This document shows, piece by piece, positions 1 through 10,000 of a stretch of DNA of 64,000 nucleotides. The position numbers were made by a program, and so were the translations under genes. Numbering within the stretch: position 1 is the first letter of the stretch; the number at the start of each line of letters is the position of its first letter. The notes below the pieces were generated by a model. The model made no database searches. It saw only the letters and a program-made list of their open reading frames with translations, and was not told the origin of the DNA. The DNA is from Brassica napus (Eukaryota; Streptophyta; Magnoliopsida; Brassicales; Brassicaceae). Location: assembly GCF_020379485.1 (NCBI RefSeq), contig NC_063448.1, positions 45,827,218-45,891,217 on the forward strand, written 5' to 3'.

Positions 1-84
1 ATGTTAGAACTTGAAATATACGTATTTTAATTCTAATATGTTCAGTCTATGTAAAACAATTTTGTTTGGAATTTGCTTGGAGTT

Positions 85-187
85 TTTCTTTTTCTTTTTA
101 AGCAACCAATCAATACTATTAAAATTTAGGAAGGTATTTAGCCCAAGGGCCAGCCCATAGAGAGTTCAGATACAAGAGAGTGGACTT
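85..187 (-). mobile_element. 3' tail of a LINE (minus strand), left of the Harbinger insertion
   Basis: Read on the minus strand, this flank continues the reading frame of the LINE RNase H found at 5300-6256 once the Harbinger element (191-5299) and one TTA are set aside. It then reaches a stop and a short 3' UTR, ending in an A-rich tail (the C/T-rich stretch at about 88-104 on plus). The frame continuity is seen in the sequence; assignment to the LINE is inferred from it. Positions 1-84 are AT-rich with no feature I recognise. Confidence 0.6.
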
Positions 188-190
188 TTA

Positions 191-213
191 GAGCACTTGC
201 AACGGGGCATGAC
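191..213 (+). repeat. Left terminal inverted repeat of Harbinger
   Basis: GAGCACTTGCAA at 191-202 pairs perfectly with 5288-5299; beyond 12 bp the match is patchy. The target duplication TTA precedes it at 188-190. Confidence 0.92.
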
Positions 214-697
214 AACGAATCCGTAAGCCCGGTCCGTTGCACTTTTTGGATTTTTTAATTAATATAAACCCAGCCCATTTGACGGATTGATCCGTAAATT
301 GCATCCTGACGGACCCGGTCCGTGGGCGACGTGGCGGAAAGAGATTGGACGGAGGCGCGATTGTGTTTGGTATTGGCGAGAAAAAAATCGTCATTTCGAC
401 GAAAGCAAAGAAAAAAAAAACCTCTCAACTCTCTAGGGCGATTGTCGGATCCCACCTTCGCGATTCCACTTCGTCTGATCGTCAAGGTAAGTAGAAGCGT
501 TTTTTTCTATATTAATCGAACTAGATTGTTTCCATTTATATTCAATAGAGGTGGAATCGTTTCGTATCAAAATTAGGGTTAGAAAAAAATCTGCGATTTG
601 GGGATTTTTTTATTTTCAATCGATTTGCTTTCGTTTCAATCGATTTTGTTTTGTTTCAATCGATTATTTTCCGTTTAAATCGGGTTTCGATTAGTTT

Positions 698-867
698 TCG
701 ATCGATTTAGGGATTTGAAGACCCTTTTGGGTGTCGATCGATTTAGGGATTTGAAAACCCTTTTGGGTCTCGATCGATTTAGGGATTTGAAAACCCTTTT
801 GGGTCTCGATCGATTTAGGGATTTGAAAATTGTCCCTTTTGGGTCTCGATCGATTTAGGGTTGCGGC
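698..867 (+). repeat. About four tandem copies of a 38-bp unit in the Harbinger 5' leader
   Basis: The unit contains TCGATCGATTTAGGGATTTG and then ACCCTTTTGGGT, itself a 12-bp palindrome. Copies begin near 698, 736, 773 and 811, with a partial copy to about 860. The third unit differs slightly and the fourth has a small insertion. It lies between the left terminal repeat and the first coding exon, where subterminal repeats could serve as protein binding sites; that role is inference. Confidence 0.8.
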
Positions 868-964
868 TCTATTTAGTGTTGATATGTTCGTCTTTCGTAT
901 TGTTTTTCAAAATCAATGCTAATCTTTGCTTTTTGCTTGTCTCTTTCTTTGCAGGTTAAGGAAA

Positions 965-1661
965 ATGGGAAGGTATAGCTATAGCCAGCCGTCCTCATCA
1001 TCAGCGTCCATCGACATCACCTCACTTCTCGACGCTGAAGCTCAGTTGTACGCCGATGAAGCTCAGAGTAGCTTCGATAATGGAGAGCCGTTTCAGAACC
1101 AACCTCAACCTGAGGGGGATGATGGCATTCCGACGATCTGCTACTGTGGGAGTGAGCCGGTTGTTGCTACAGCCTACACGGAAAAAGATCCAGGCTGTAG
1201 GTATTTCACCTGCAACAATGTCGTTGTTGGAGCCACTCACAACTGGAAGTGGTGGGATGACGCGGTCATGGAGGAGATGAGGGACTTTCAGACGGAGATA
1301 AGACGGCTTAAGGAAGCAGTTGCAGAGAGAGAGAAGAAGCTGCTGCTGCTAGAGAAGACTGTGTACGACGCAGGAAAGGATACCACACGAGTTAAGCTAA
1401 TGGTGTGCCTGCTAGTGGTCATAGGTTTGGTAATCTTGGTTCTACATGGTAAGTTCTCGACTTATTTGGATTTCATTTTCAGTTTATGCGTTTGTATTAA
1501 AACATTTGACAGCCTAATGTTACTTGTTTGCAGGAGTAGCTTCAAAGGCTTCAATGGGGGAGTGTTCTATCACCTGTCCAATGGTCAAAAAAGTAAAGGT
1601 ACTCTGCTTTTCTTTTCTATCACTTGACAATGTATATTCCGTAAAAAAAAAATTCAAATAG
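965..1661 (+). CDS. GRF-type zinc-finger protein with C-terminal membrane segment, carried in Harbinger
   Basis: The start ATG at 965 follows a good intron acceptor (TTTGCAG at about 950-956), so the upstream in-frame ATG at 926 is probably intronic. Two coding exons are predicted, 965-1448 and 1534-1661, joined across a GTAAGT...TTGCAG intron, giving about 203 residues. The first half has a Ser-rich N-terminus, then a GRF-type zinc finger (CYCG, later CRYFTCNN, then HNWKWWDD, roughly residues 58-100). A charged coiled coil follows (about 105-140), then a hydrophobic segment LMVCLLVVIGLVILVLHG. This is the layout of the plant At4g04775-like GRF family. The role is unknown; GRF fingers in other proteins bind nucleic acid. 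Its place inside a transposon, on the same strand as the transposase, makes it a possible third transposon protein. The 3' end could be spliced further. Confidence 0.75.
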
Positions 1662-2028
1662 TATTGTAGATTAATTGAATGGTTTTTGTAGGTAGATAAA
1701 AAACTAGGACTGTATTAATAAATGCTACTGATTTGCTTTATATCTTCTCAACCCGTGTGATTTGATTGGTTTTAAAGGTTCTACGTTTAAATTGCTGTAG
1801 ATTAATTGAATGGTGTTTGGTTAAATAGTTGTTATAGTACATAGGATTTAATTTTGCTACTGATTTTTGCCACTGATTTTGAATGGTGTTTGGTTAAATT
1901 GCTTTTAGTTTGCTTCCTATCTTCCTAACTGCTCAGATTTGATAGGCTTTTATTGTATAATAAATTGGAACATGTATTACTTAAGGCTCTGTGTAACTAC
2001 TTGAGTAACACAGAGCATTTTTACAGCC

Positions 2029-2916
2029 ATGTCGGGTTATAGACACTTGCTGTACAGTCAAATGCCAGTAGATCCTGAATCACCCGAGCCTTTTTGGCTC
2101 GGGTCTCAAGCTCCTGATGATTCTCCTAGCGAAATCCCTCCTGAGTGTCCTAGTCAAGTCCCTGGTCAGTCTCGTAGGCAAGTCCCTGGTCAGTCTCGTA
2201 GGCAAGTCCCTGAGGAGTCTGTTAAGACCTTTGCAGATAGAAGGAAATATTCACCCAAAGAGGATAGGATCCTTATTGGTGCTTGGCTTAACACCAGTAA
2301 GGACCCTCTCGTAGGCAACGAGCAGAGAGCTGTTGCTTTCTGGAAGCGTATTGTAGACTACTACAACGCCAGCCCTCAGCTCGTTGGGGAAGTACCGCGA
2401 GAGGTTACTTCTTGTAAGCAGAGGTGGTCTAGGATCAATCATGAAGTATCCAGATTCACTGGTTGCTACAACCAGGCGCTGAGGGAGCAGAGAAGCGGCC
2501 AAAATGATGATGATGTGATCAAAGCTGCTTACGACATATTCTTCACCAAGTACGATACCAAGTTCACACTCGATCACTGCTGGAGAGAGCTCAGGCATGA
2601 GCAGAAATGGGCCTCCACTTATATGGCTAAGGATGGTGGAAAGGAAAAGCGGAGGCCAGTGGTGGATCTTGACGGACCAGAAGAAAATGTTGTTGGAGAA
2701 GATGAGGATAGACCAGTCGGGGTAAAGGCTGCGAAAGGTGCCAGTAAGAAGAAGAAGAGTGGTCGAGATGAGGAGTTGTCTAAGCTACAAGGCGTTTTGG
2801 AACTTAAGGAAAAACTGTCTAGAAATAAACTCCTTGATCGCTTGCTGGCCAAGAAAGAGCCATTGTCTGAGATCGAAACAACACTAAAAATGAAGCTTAT
2901 GTCTGAAATGTTATGA
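2029..2916 (+). CDS. Harbinger Myb/trihelix-like DNA-binding protein (ORF1)
   Basis: A single open exon of 295 residues starting MSGYRHLLYSQ. The N-terminus is Pro/Ser-rich with a tandem duplicated seven-residue unit, PGQSRRQ. Residues about 73-170 form a Myb/SANT/trihelix-like domain: FADRRKYSPKEDRILIGAW, a conserved Trp and Lys stretch (VAFWKRIVDYYN), and CKQRWSRINHEVSRF. The C-terminal part is basic (KKKKSGRDEE) and then helical. Harbinger elements encode such a protein next to the transposase; it binds the element ends and helps bring the transposase to DNA. Relatives in Brassicaceae are often labelled glutathione S-transferase T3-like, because one Arabidopsis GST gene is fused to such a domain; nothing here is GST-like. 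The frame is intact. Confidence 0.85.
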   Translation: MSGYRHLLYSQMPVDPESPEPFWLGSQAPDDSPSEIPPECPSQVPGQSRRQVPGQSRRQVPEESVKTFADRRKYSPKEDRILIGAWLNTSKDPLVGNEQRAVAFWKRIVDYYNASPQLVGEVPREVTSCKQRWSRINHEVSRFTGCYNQALREQRSGQNDDDVIKAAYDIFFTKYDTKFTLDHCWRELRHEQKWASTYMAKDGGKEKRRPVVDLDGPEENVVGEDEDRPVGVKAAKGASKKKKSGRDEELSKLQGVLELKEKLSRNKLLDRLLAKKEPLSEIETTLKMKLMSEML

Positions 2917-3716
2917 TGTGTACTGTGTGTTGTTTGAGGTCACTTGCAGGAAAAGTTAGTACTTGTTGTGTGATGTGTGTACTTGCTTAGTTGTTACAGC
3001 TAAACTAACCATTTTTTAAACGTGTTGTTGCAGGTAGTCACGGGAGGAAAGGAGTTCTTTTGTTCCTTAGCTAAAGCGGAGTTGTCACGGGTGGATTTAG
3101 AGTACTGAGAGCATTTTGGCATGTAGCTCCTGCTCATAAGTAACGGGTTTTCCCTTCTTGTAGTACAAGTACTCGGATATGTATCTCTTTCTCCTCAACA
3201 TCAAAAACCTTATCATCAAAACCTTTGTAATATTTTGGAACGAAAACCATTGTAATATCTGTCTGCTACTTGCTTCTCTCAATCCTTTGTATCCATCTCA
3301 TCAACATGCTTCTCTGTACCATAACCATAATCAGGTTTCGCTTCTTGTTTTTGTTTTTGTTTTCTTGTTTTTGAAAGTTATTACCATAACCATTGTAATA
3401 ATCAGGTTTCGCTACTTGCTTCTTGTTTTTGTTTCATCATAACCATTTAGTAAAGTTTAGTTTTAAAAGTTGCTAGTAAACGCTGGTTTTTTAAAAGTTA
3501 TAACAAACTCCAATTGAATAGATAAAAAAAATATATCAGATTCACTAAATAGAAGAGATTTTTCAAACTTAGAAGAAATTATTATATTTTTAACTTATAA
3601 GAAAAAAAAATAGAAAAGATTCAAAAGTAGAAGAAATCTAAATATTTTTAACGTATAAGAAAAAAAAATATAAGAAACCTTCTAAGCAAATTATTATTTA
3701 TCCAGCAGGATAAGCA

Positions 3717-5015
3717 ATGTCGTCATCTTCGTCTGATGAAAATGATGAAATCGAGGAGAGATTGGATGATATTATCGAAGATTTCATTGACGAAATTTAC
3801 GACGCTATAGTGGAGGCCGAACCCATACCGCAAAGGACCCGTAGTTATACTGAACGACACCGCGAAGGAGGACAGCACCAGCTAAGCAATGACTACTTCA
3901 ACGACGACCATTCGATATATTCGATACAAACTTTCAGACGCCGATTCCGCATGAATAAGGGATTATTCATACGTATTGTCGATGGCCTTGAACAATTCTT
4001 TCCATTCTTTCAGCAAAGAAAAGATGCAACGGGTAGGTGGGGGTCTTACTGCACTACAAAAATGTACGGCAGCAATTCGTCTATTGCTTATGGAAATTCG
4101 GCTGACACGGTTGACGAATATCTCCGACTTGGTGAGAGCACTGCACTTTCTTGTTTACATCATTTCACTGATGGGATAATACAGTTATTCGGAGATGAGT
4201 ATCTGCGACTACCCACAACAGAGGATCTTCAACGACTACTCGATATGGGAGAGAAACGAGGGTTTCCTGGGATGGTCGGGAGCATTGACTGTATGCACTG
4301 GGAGTGGAAAAATTGTCCAACCGCTTGGAAAGGACAGTACGCCCGTGGCCACGGAAAACCGACTATTGTCCTAGAGCCCGTAGCTTCACAAGATCTTTGG
4401 ATTTGGCACGCATTTTTTGGTCTTCCAGGTACCTTAAATGATCTTAATGTCCTCGATCGATCTCCTCTGTTTGATGACCTTTTAGAAGGTCGAGCTCCCA
4501 GGGTGAGGTACATGGTCAACAACCACATGTATAAGTTGGCATATTACCTCACATATGGTATATATCCAAAATGGTCAACATTTATCCAAACTATCACATT
4601 CCCTCAAAGTCCTAAACAACAGTTATTTGCTCAAGTTCAAGAATCAGTCCGAAAAGATGTCAAGCGGGATTTTGGAGTATTGCAAGCTCGGTTTGCGATT
4701 GTGAAAAACCCGGTTCGTACAATGGCCAAAGAGAAGATAAGGAAGATAATGAGAGCATGTATCATACTACACAATATGATAGTTGAAGATGAACGAGATG
4801 GTTATTCAATGCGGTACGATATTTCAGAATTTGAAGAAGGAGCATCTTCCAGAACTTCGGAGGTCCTAAACGCAAACCCTACACTAAACGAAATCCCGAC
4901 AATTCTCAATAATATATTTCCCAACCGAAATGATCTTCATGATAGGCAAACTCATGAACGATTGAAGAATGATTTGATCGAAAACATTTGGAATAAATTT
5001 GGCGATGAAGATTAA
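3717..5015 (+). CDS. PIF/Harbinger transposase (HARBI1-like, Plant_tran domain), probably inactive
   Basis: A 432-residue open frame with an acidic N-terminus and a DDE nuclease domain. Family blocks seen: GSIDCMHWEWKNCP (catalytic Asp at 191), GTLNDLNVLDRSP (Asp 242), KLAYYLTYGIYPKW, VRKDVKRDFGVLQARF and CIILHNMIVEDERDGY. In this family the last blocks normally read LTDGIYP and DVERAFG, which carry the second Asp and the Glu of the catalytic triad about 35 residues apart. Here they are Tyr 280 and Lys 316. Residues about 106-126 also look out of frame: the +1 frame over 4035-4090 encodes the family block LTALQKCTAAIRLL, which suggests two compensating small indels. The gene is open but the enzyme is probably dead. 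The two substitutions are seen; catalytic assignment rests on family knowledge. Confidence 0.9.
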   Translation: MSSSSSDENDEIEERLDDIIEDFIDEIYDAIVEAEPIPQRTRSYTERHREGGQHQLSNDYFNDDHSIYSIQTFRRRFRMNKGLFIRIVDGLEQFFPFFQQRKDATGRWGSYCTTKMYGSNSSIAYGNSADTVDEYLRLGESTALSCLHHFTDGIIQLFGDEYLRLPTTEDLQRLLDMGEKRGFPGMVGSIDCMHWEWKNCPTAWKGQYARGHGKPTIVLEPVASQDLWIWHAFFGLPGTLNDLNVLDRSPLFDDLLEGRAPRVRYMVNNHMYKLAYYLTYGIYPKWSTFIQTITFPQSPKQQLFAQVQESVRKDVKRDFGVLQARFAIVKNPVRTMAKEKIRKIMRACIILHNMIVEDERDGYSMRYDISEFEEGASSRTSEVLNANPTLNEIPTILNNIFPNRNDLHDRQTHERLKNDLIENIWNKFGDED

Positions 5016-5277
5016 TAATTAGTATCTTTATATTTAAACCTTGTATCTTTTAATCCTTGTATCTTTAAATTGAATCCTTGTACCTTTTATTTTAATTATG
5101 CAATTAATAAATTTTCAATTTCAATTTTTTTTTTAAAAAATAATAATATTTTATTGTTAAGGACTCCGTCTTCGGGATCACCATTGGACGAGCTTTTTGG
5201 ACTCGAATCTTTCACTGTTCAAACAAAAAAAAAAACAAAAAAAAATATATTAAACAATTGCCAAGGATCGCAATGTG

Positions 5278-5299
5278 GGGATGACCATTGCAAGTGCTC
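5278..5299 (-). repeat. Right terminal inverted repeat of Harbinger
   Basis: TTGCAAGTGCTC at 5288-5299 is the reverse complement of the left end and is followed by the TTA duplication at 5300-5302. Confidence 0.92.
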
Positions 5300-6355
5300 T
5301 TAGGACCTGTTTTACAAGAGAATCAGCTTCCATGTTCTCAGAACGAGGGATATGCTGGAAAGAGATAGAGGCAAACACAGAAGAAGCTTGATTGATGTCG
5401 TTGAGGACACCATATACTTCCTTAAACTGCAGTTTGTTGTTAATTGCTCCGATGAGCGTTGAAAAATCGGAGAAGAAGGTGATGCTGCCTCAATAGCCCT
5501 TTCGATTCCTCTTTGGAGAGCTAGGATTTCGGCCATAAAGGGGAAAGCTACATTGTTGATGACTTGATATCCCGATCAGGGGTTTAGGGGCAGTGATCCG
5601 TTCATGATCCATGCGATTCCTGCCCTGTGTGTGGCGGCGTCCCAGGCTGCATCTACTGAACACGAGAGCGGAGTTAGGGACCTGACATCTCGGCGTGGAT
5701 CGTTCCTGATTTGTGAGGTAGCTAGCTTTGTCGGTTTTTGTACCGACTGAGCTTGATCCCATTCTCTAGCAGACACTAATCCTTTTGTTGCAATTTCTGC
5801 AGGGTGATTTGTCTTATCCTCAAAGATCAGTTTGTTGCTAGCATTCCAGGGAGACCAGCACACCCATGGGAGAACGTTGATCTTGATTCCGGTTGGCGGG
5901 AGACATGTACTTTTCCGGAACAGAACCAGAGCGCTTTTAATATCCAAATCATCAGCTATGTGAACTGATTGTTGGAGGGGGATGTGTTGACATACTTGTT
6001 TCGCGAAGGGGCAGTGGAAGAATAGATGCATCGATCATTTTACCATCTTGCAACGAGGGCAGAAGGATTGTGACATCATCCCACACTTCTCTAAGTTTTT
6101 TTCGATTGATAGAGCTCCTTGACATATGTACCATAGGAACACCTTGAGTTTGGGGGAAGTGTTAGCTGCCCAGATGTCTTTTATCCAGTCAAACTCCAGG
6201 GGTGAACTTAGATTCCAGACTGGAGTGGCTGCCAGATAAAGATATCTTCGGAGCATTTCTTACTAGGTCTAAGGCATTGGATATGTGAGCTGAATGCGGT
6301 AAGAATACTTCGATGCGTCTTTTTTTCCAGTGTAAATCAGCTCTGTGTTAAGTTG
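5300..6355 (-). pseudogene. LINE reverse-transcriptase C-terminus: zf-RVT and RNase H, broken
   Basis: Minus-strand reading from about 6256 down gives the plant LINE zf-RVT block (PVWNLSSPLEFDWIKDIW, then KLKVFLWYICQGAL, ending CPRCK). After a frame change near 6033 comes a linker and an RNase H type-1 domain (SCSVDAAWD at about 5650). Frames then shift again toward MAEILALQRGIERAIEAA and the final RNase H block with SENMEADSLVKQVL near 5305-5350. Several frameshifts and a stop make it a pseudogene. The 5' end is truncated around 6300-6355, as is usual for LINE copies. The Harbinger element is inserted a few codons before the natural stop. This resembles the many putative ribonuclease H At1g65750-like fragments in plant genomes. 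Confidence 0.85.
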
Positions 6356-6867
6356 TTAGGTTTTGTGATAAATCGAAAATAGAAAATTATAGGATTTAAC
6401 GTTGATTGTTGCATTTTTACATGTTAGACATAATTGGATATTTAGACAAATATATATATATATATATATGCCTTTTTGGCGGATACAGAGACTTACTTCC
6501 GTATGATGGACTGTGTTGTTTGGTGGGGGTGCGAACAGATTAGTCGGTATGTTGAGCTGTAGTCTCGTGGAGGCCAATAAATCGTCTTAGGGCGGTGTTT
6601 AGGGCACTATCCCACGTGCTTGTTAGCATTAGAGAGACAGAGGGGTGGGTTGTGTGCAATCTCAACCCTAAGACAATTGCTTGCTCTTTGGGCACTTTAA
6701 GTATTATACTTGTTGCATTTAGGTTAAATTATTTATATTCAGTGTGTTATGTTCGAATCCATGGATTTCTAATTTACCATCGCTTACCTTATTGATTGGC
6801 TCCATTGTTACTCACTCTTTTTGCTTCCATGTTTCAGGTAAGAAAGACGAATATATATATATATATA
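6356..6867. other. Intergenic, no gene seen
   Basis: AT-rich sequence with an (AT)n microsatellite at about 6448-6470 and a second one at 6851-6867, into which the Copia element inserted. Short open frames here show no recognisable domain. Confidence 0.5.
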
Positions 6868-7012
6868 TGTAAAGAACCTTAGAAGTTGTAAAAGGGTTTC
6901 TCGTTTTGATTCCTCGTCAAGGCAATCCCTTGTATACAAAGATATATGTTACACAAATATGGTAACCTAATGACGTTAACAATATACATCGACAAGGCCC
7001 ATAGGACCCCCA
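6868..7012 (-). repeat. 3' LTR of the intact Copia
   Basis: 145 bp. In element orientation it begins TGGGGGTCC and ends TTCTTTACA. Differs from the 5' LTR at two bases (near 6928 and 6933). Confidence 0.95.
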
Positions 7013-7022
7013 ATACCCCCTC

Positions 7023-10000
7023 TCAAGATGGAGTGTGTAGATTAAGCACACCCAACTTGGACTGAAAAACTTCAAACTCCTTGCGTCCAAGAGCTTTCGT
7101 TAATATATCAGCTAATTGTGTCTTTGACGAAACATGTTTAGTAGCAATAATCCCACGAAGTATCTCATCACGGATAAAATGACAATCCATACCAACATGC
7201 TTTGTTCGTTTGTGACCAACCGGGTTCTTGGCAAGATTTATGGCTGAAAGACTGTCAGAGTGCAGAGTGATTGGTCCGTTGATCGTAATGCCCAAGCTCG
7301 GAAGAAGTTCGCGAAGCCAAAGTAACTCGCTCACTGTGTCAGCCATTGCGCGGTATTCAGCCTCCGCAGAAGACCTCGAAACAACGTCCTGCTTCTGCGT
7401 TTTCCATGAGATTGGAGAGTCACCTAGTTGAATAAACCATCCTGTCAATGAACGGCGTGAGAGAGGACATCCTCCCCAATCTGAATCACACCAAGCAGAG
7501 ACTGTGAGCTCTGTACTTGCTTTGAGAAGAATCCCTTGCCCTGGACTGTTCTTGAGATACCGAACTACTCTGAGAGCTGCATTCCAATGAGGAGCTTTCG
7601 GATTGTTCATGAACTGAGATAACACATGGATAGCGTAGCTTAGTTCTGGTCTTGTTGTGGCAAGATAGATTAATCTACCCACTAAGCGACGATAGCGGAA
7701 CGGATCAGTCATTGGTTCACCCTCATCACGTAGAAGTTTGTGATTTTGCTCGAGAGGAAACGAAACTGGCTTGGCTCCCATAAGGCCTGTTTCAGCAATG
7801 ATATCCAAAGAATATTTTCTCTGACAGAGATACATACCAGCTGGGCTACGCGCAACTTCAATACCCAAGAAATATCGAAGAATACCTAAGTCTTTCATCC
7901 GAAAACATGAACACAGGTACTCCTTAAACTGATCGATCACTGGTTTTGAATTTCCAGTAATGATTAGGTCATCAACATAGACCAGGACATGTATACGATC
8001 AGTACCATGTTCATATATAAATAGCGAATAATCCTTGACATTCTTCTTAAACCCGTAGTCGACCAAGGCAGTTTCAAGTTTCGCAAACCAGCACCGAGGT
8101 GCTTGTTTTAAACCATATAACGATTTGCGAAGACGACATACTTTTGACTTATCATCAGTACGGAAACCAGGAGGAAATTGCATATAGACTTCTTCATCAA
8201 GATCACCATGGAGAAAGGCGTTGTGTACATCCATTTGAAAAACCTCCCAATCAAGTGAGACAGCTTGTTGAAGAAAAGTTCTAACCGTGACCATTTTGGC
8301 AACCGGTGCAAACGTTTCAGTATAGTCAATACCTTCTGTTTGATGATTTCCGCATACTACAAGTCGCGCTTTATGTCTCTCTAGTGTGCCATCTGCGTTA
8401 TACTTCAATCTAAACACCCAGCGACAGCTAAGAGCTTTCTTTCCTGGTGGTAAGGTCTCAACTGTCCATGTGTCTCTGTCTTCAAGAGCCACGATTTCAT
8501 CTGTAACAGCATCTCGCCAATGCTCATCTTCAATTGCATCCTTATAATGAATAGGCTCAGCAGTAGAAGTGATTGCCAGAAGATAGTACTGATACTTATC
8601 AGAGAATTGAGCACTAGAGATGTAGTTATCAATCGGATATGGTGTTGATGAAGGAGGTGGCTGGTGGAGCAGTGTAGTAATGTAGTCCGCCAATTTTGTA
8701 GGTGGCTTTTTGTGTCTAAGTCCACGACCTAGAGCCGTTGGTTCAGCCGGTGCGTCCAAAGTTACAGATGTCTCAGAAGAAGTTACTGAATCTGCAGGAG
8801 TAGTGGACTCGTGCTCCACATTGTCATGATCAGTATTGTGGAGAACATTGTTGTCGTGATTACTCGTATCATTAGATATTTGTGTTGTGTCAGCAGAATC
8901 TGAGCTTGCAAGTAAAGGGACTGTAGGAATCATTTCTGTTACTGGAACTGAAGTTTCCTGATCATCGAGAATATCAAACTGAAACTGCTCAACTGGAACC
9001 ACTGAAACCGGGAGAGAATCAGTCGAGGTTGAAGCAAGAGGGAATTCATTTTCACAGAAAATAACAACACGTGAGACAGAGATGATGCCAGTTTCAATAT
9101 TATAAACACGCCAGCCCTTTTTACCAAAAGGATATCCAAGAAACACTGACTTGTTTGTCCTACTTACAAACTTATCTCCTCCAGTCTTTTGATTACGAAC
9201 ATAACAGAGGCACCCAAATACTTTGAGGTGTTGCATCGGAGGTGGCTTGTTATACAAAATCTCATAAGGCGTTTTGCCTTTTAGAACTGCAGTTGGTGTA
9301 CGATTGATCAAGTAGCCAGCTGCTAAGGCACAATAGCTCCAAAACTCAACTGGAAGAGAGGCCTGAAACATCAAAGCACGGGCGACGTTAAGGAGATGCC
9401 GATGTTTCCGTTCAACTTTACCATTCTGCTGCGGAGTTCCCACGCATGAAGTCTCATGAATGATACCTTTTTCACTGAAGAATTCTCTTAAGCAAATGAA
9501 CTCAGACCCATTGTCACTCCGCAATGTTTTAACCTGAGTCGCAAATTGTCTTTCAACCAAAGCAACAAAATCTTTGAGATGTTTTGGTGCATTCTGTTTC
9601 GATGGCAGTAAGTAAACCCAAACAGCTCGAGTAAAATCGTCTAGAATGGTGAGAAAATACTTTGATCCACAGATAGAAGTAGTTCTGTAAGGACCCCATA
9701 AATCACAATGGATTAATTCAAAAGGCATAGTTGTTTTATTACTGCTCAAAGGAAATGATTCTCTTGTCTGTTTTGCACGAATACAAACTTCACATGTCTT
9801 AGAATCAAAAACACCATTGCTTAAATCAGAAAACCGCAACATATCTAAAGCTTGAGAAGAAGGATGTCCCAGCCGACTGTGCCACAACTGCTGCGTAGGT
9901 GAAGCCGTTTTTGAAACTGCCGAAGCAACATCCATTCCTCTGAAAAAATATAGCCCATTCAGCTGCTCACCCGCTCCAATCAGCGTCTGTGTGATGCGAT

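Larger units (their letters stand above)
191..5299 (+). mobile_element. Complete PIF/Harbinger DNA transposon with three genes
   Basis: Both ends are visible. The left end starts GAGCACTTGCAA at 191 and the right end is its exact reverse complement at 5288-5299. The 3-bp duplication TTA flanks the element at 188-190 and 5300-5302, as expected for PIF/Harbinger. Inside, all on plus, are a GRF zinc-finger gene (965-1661), a Myb/trihelix-like gene (2029-2916) and a DDE transposase gene (3717-5015). The usual two-gene layout (Myb-like DNA-binding protein plus transposase) is present with one extra gene in front. The element sits in the C-terminal RNase H of a LINE. It looks structurally complete, but the transposase has lost key acidic residues. 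Confidence 0.93.

Noticed and set aside
2029..2916. Glutathione S-transferase annotation often given to relatives
   Set aside because: No GST thioredoxin-fold or GST C-terminal sequence is present; the domain is Myb/trihelix-like.
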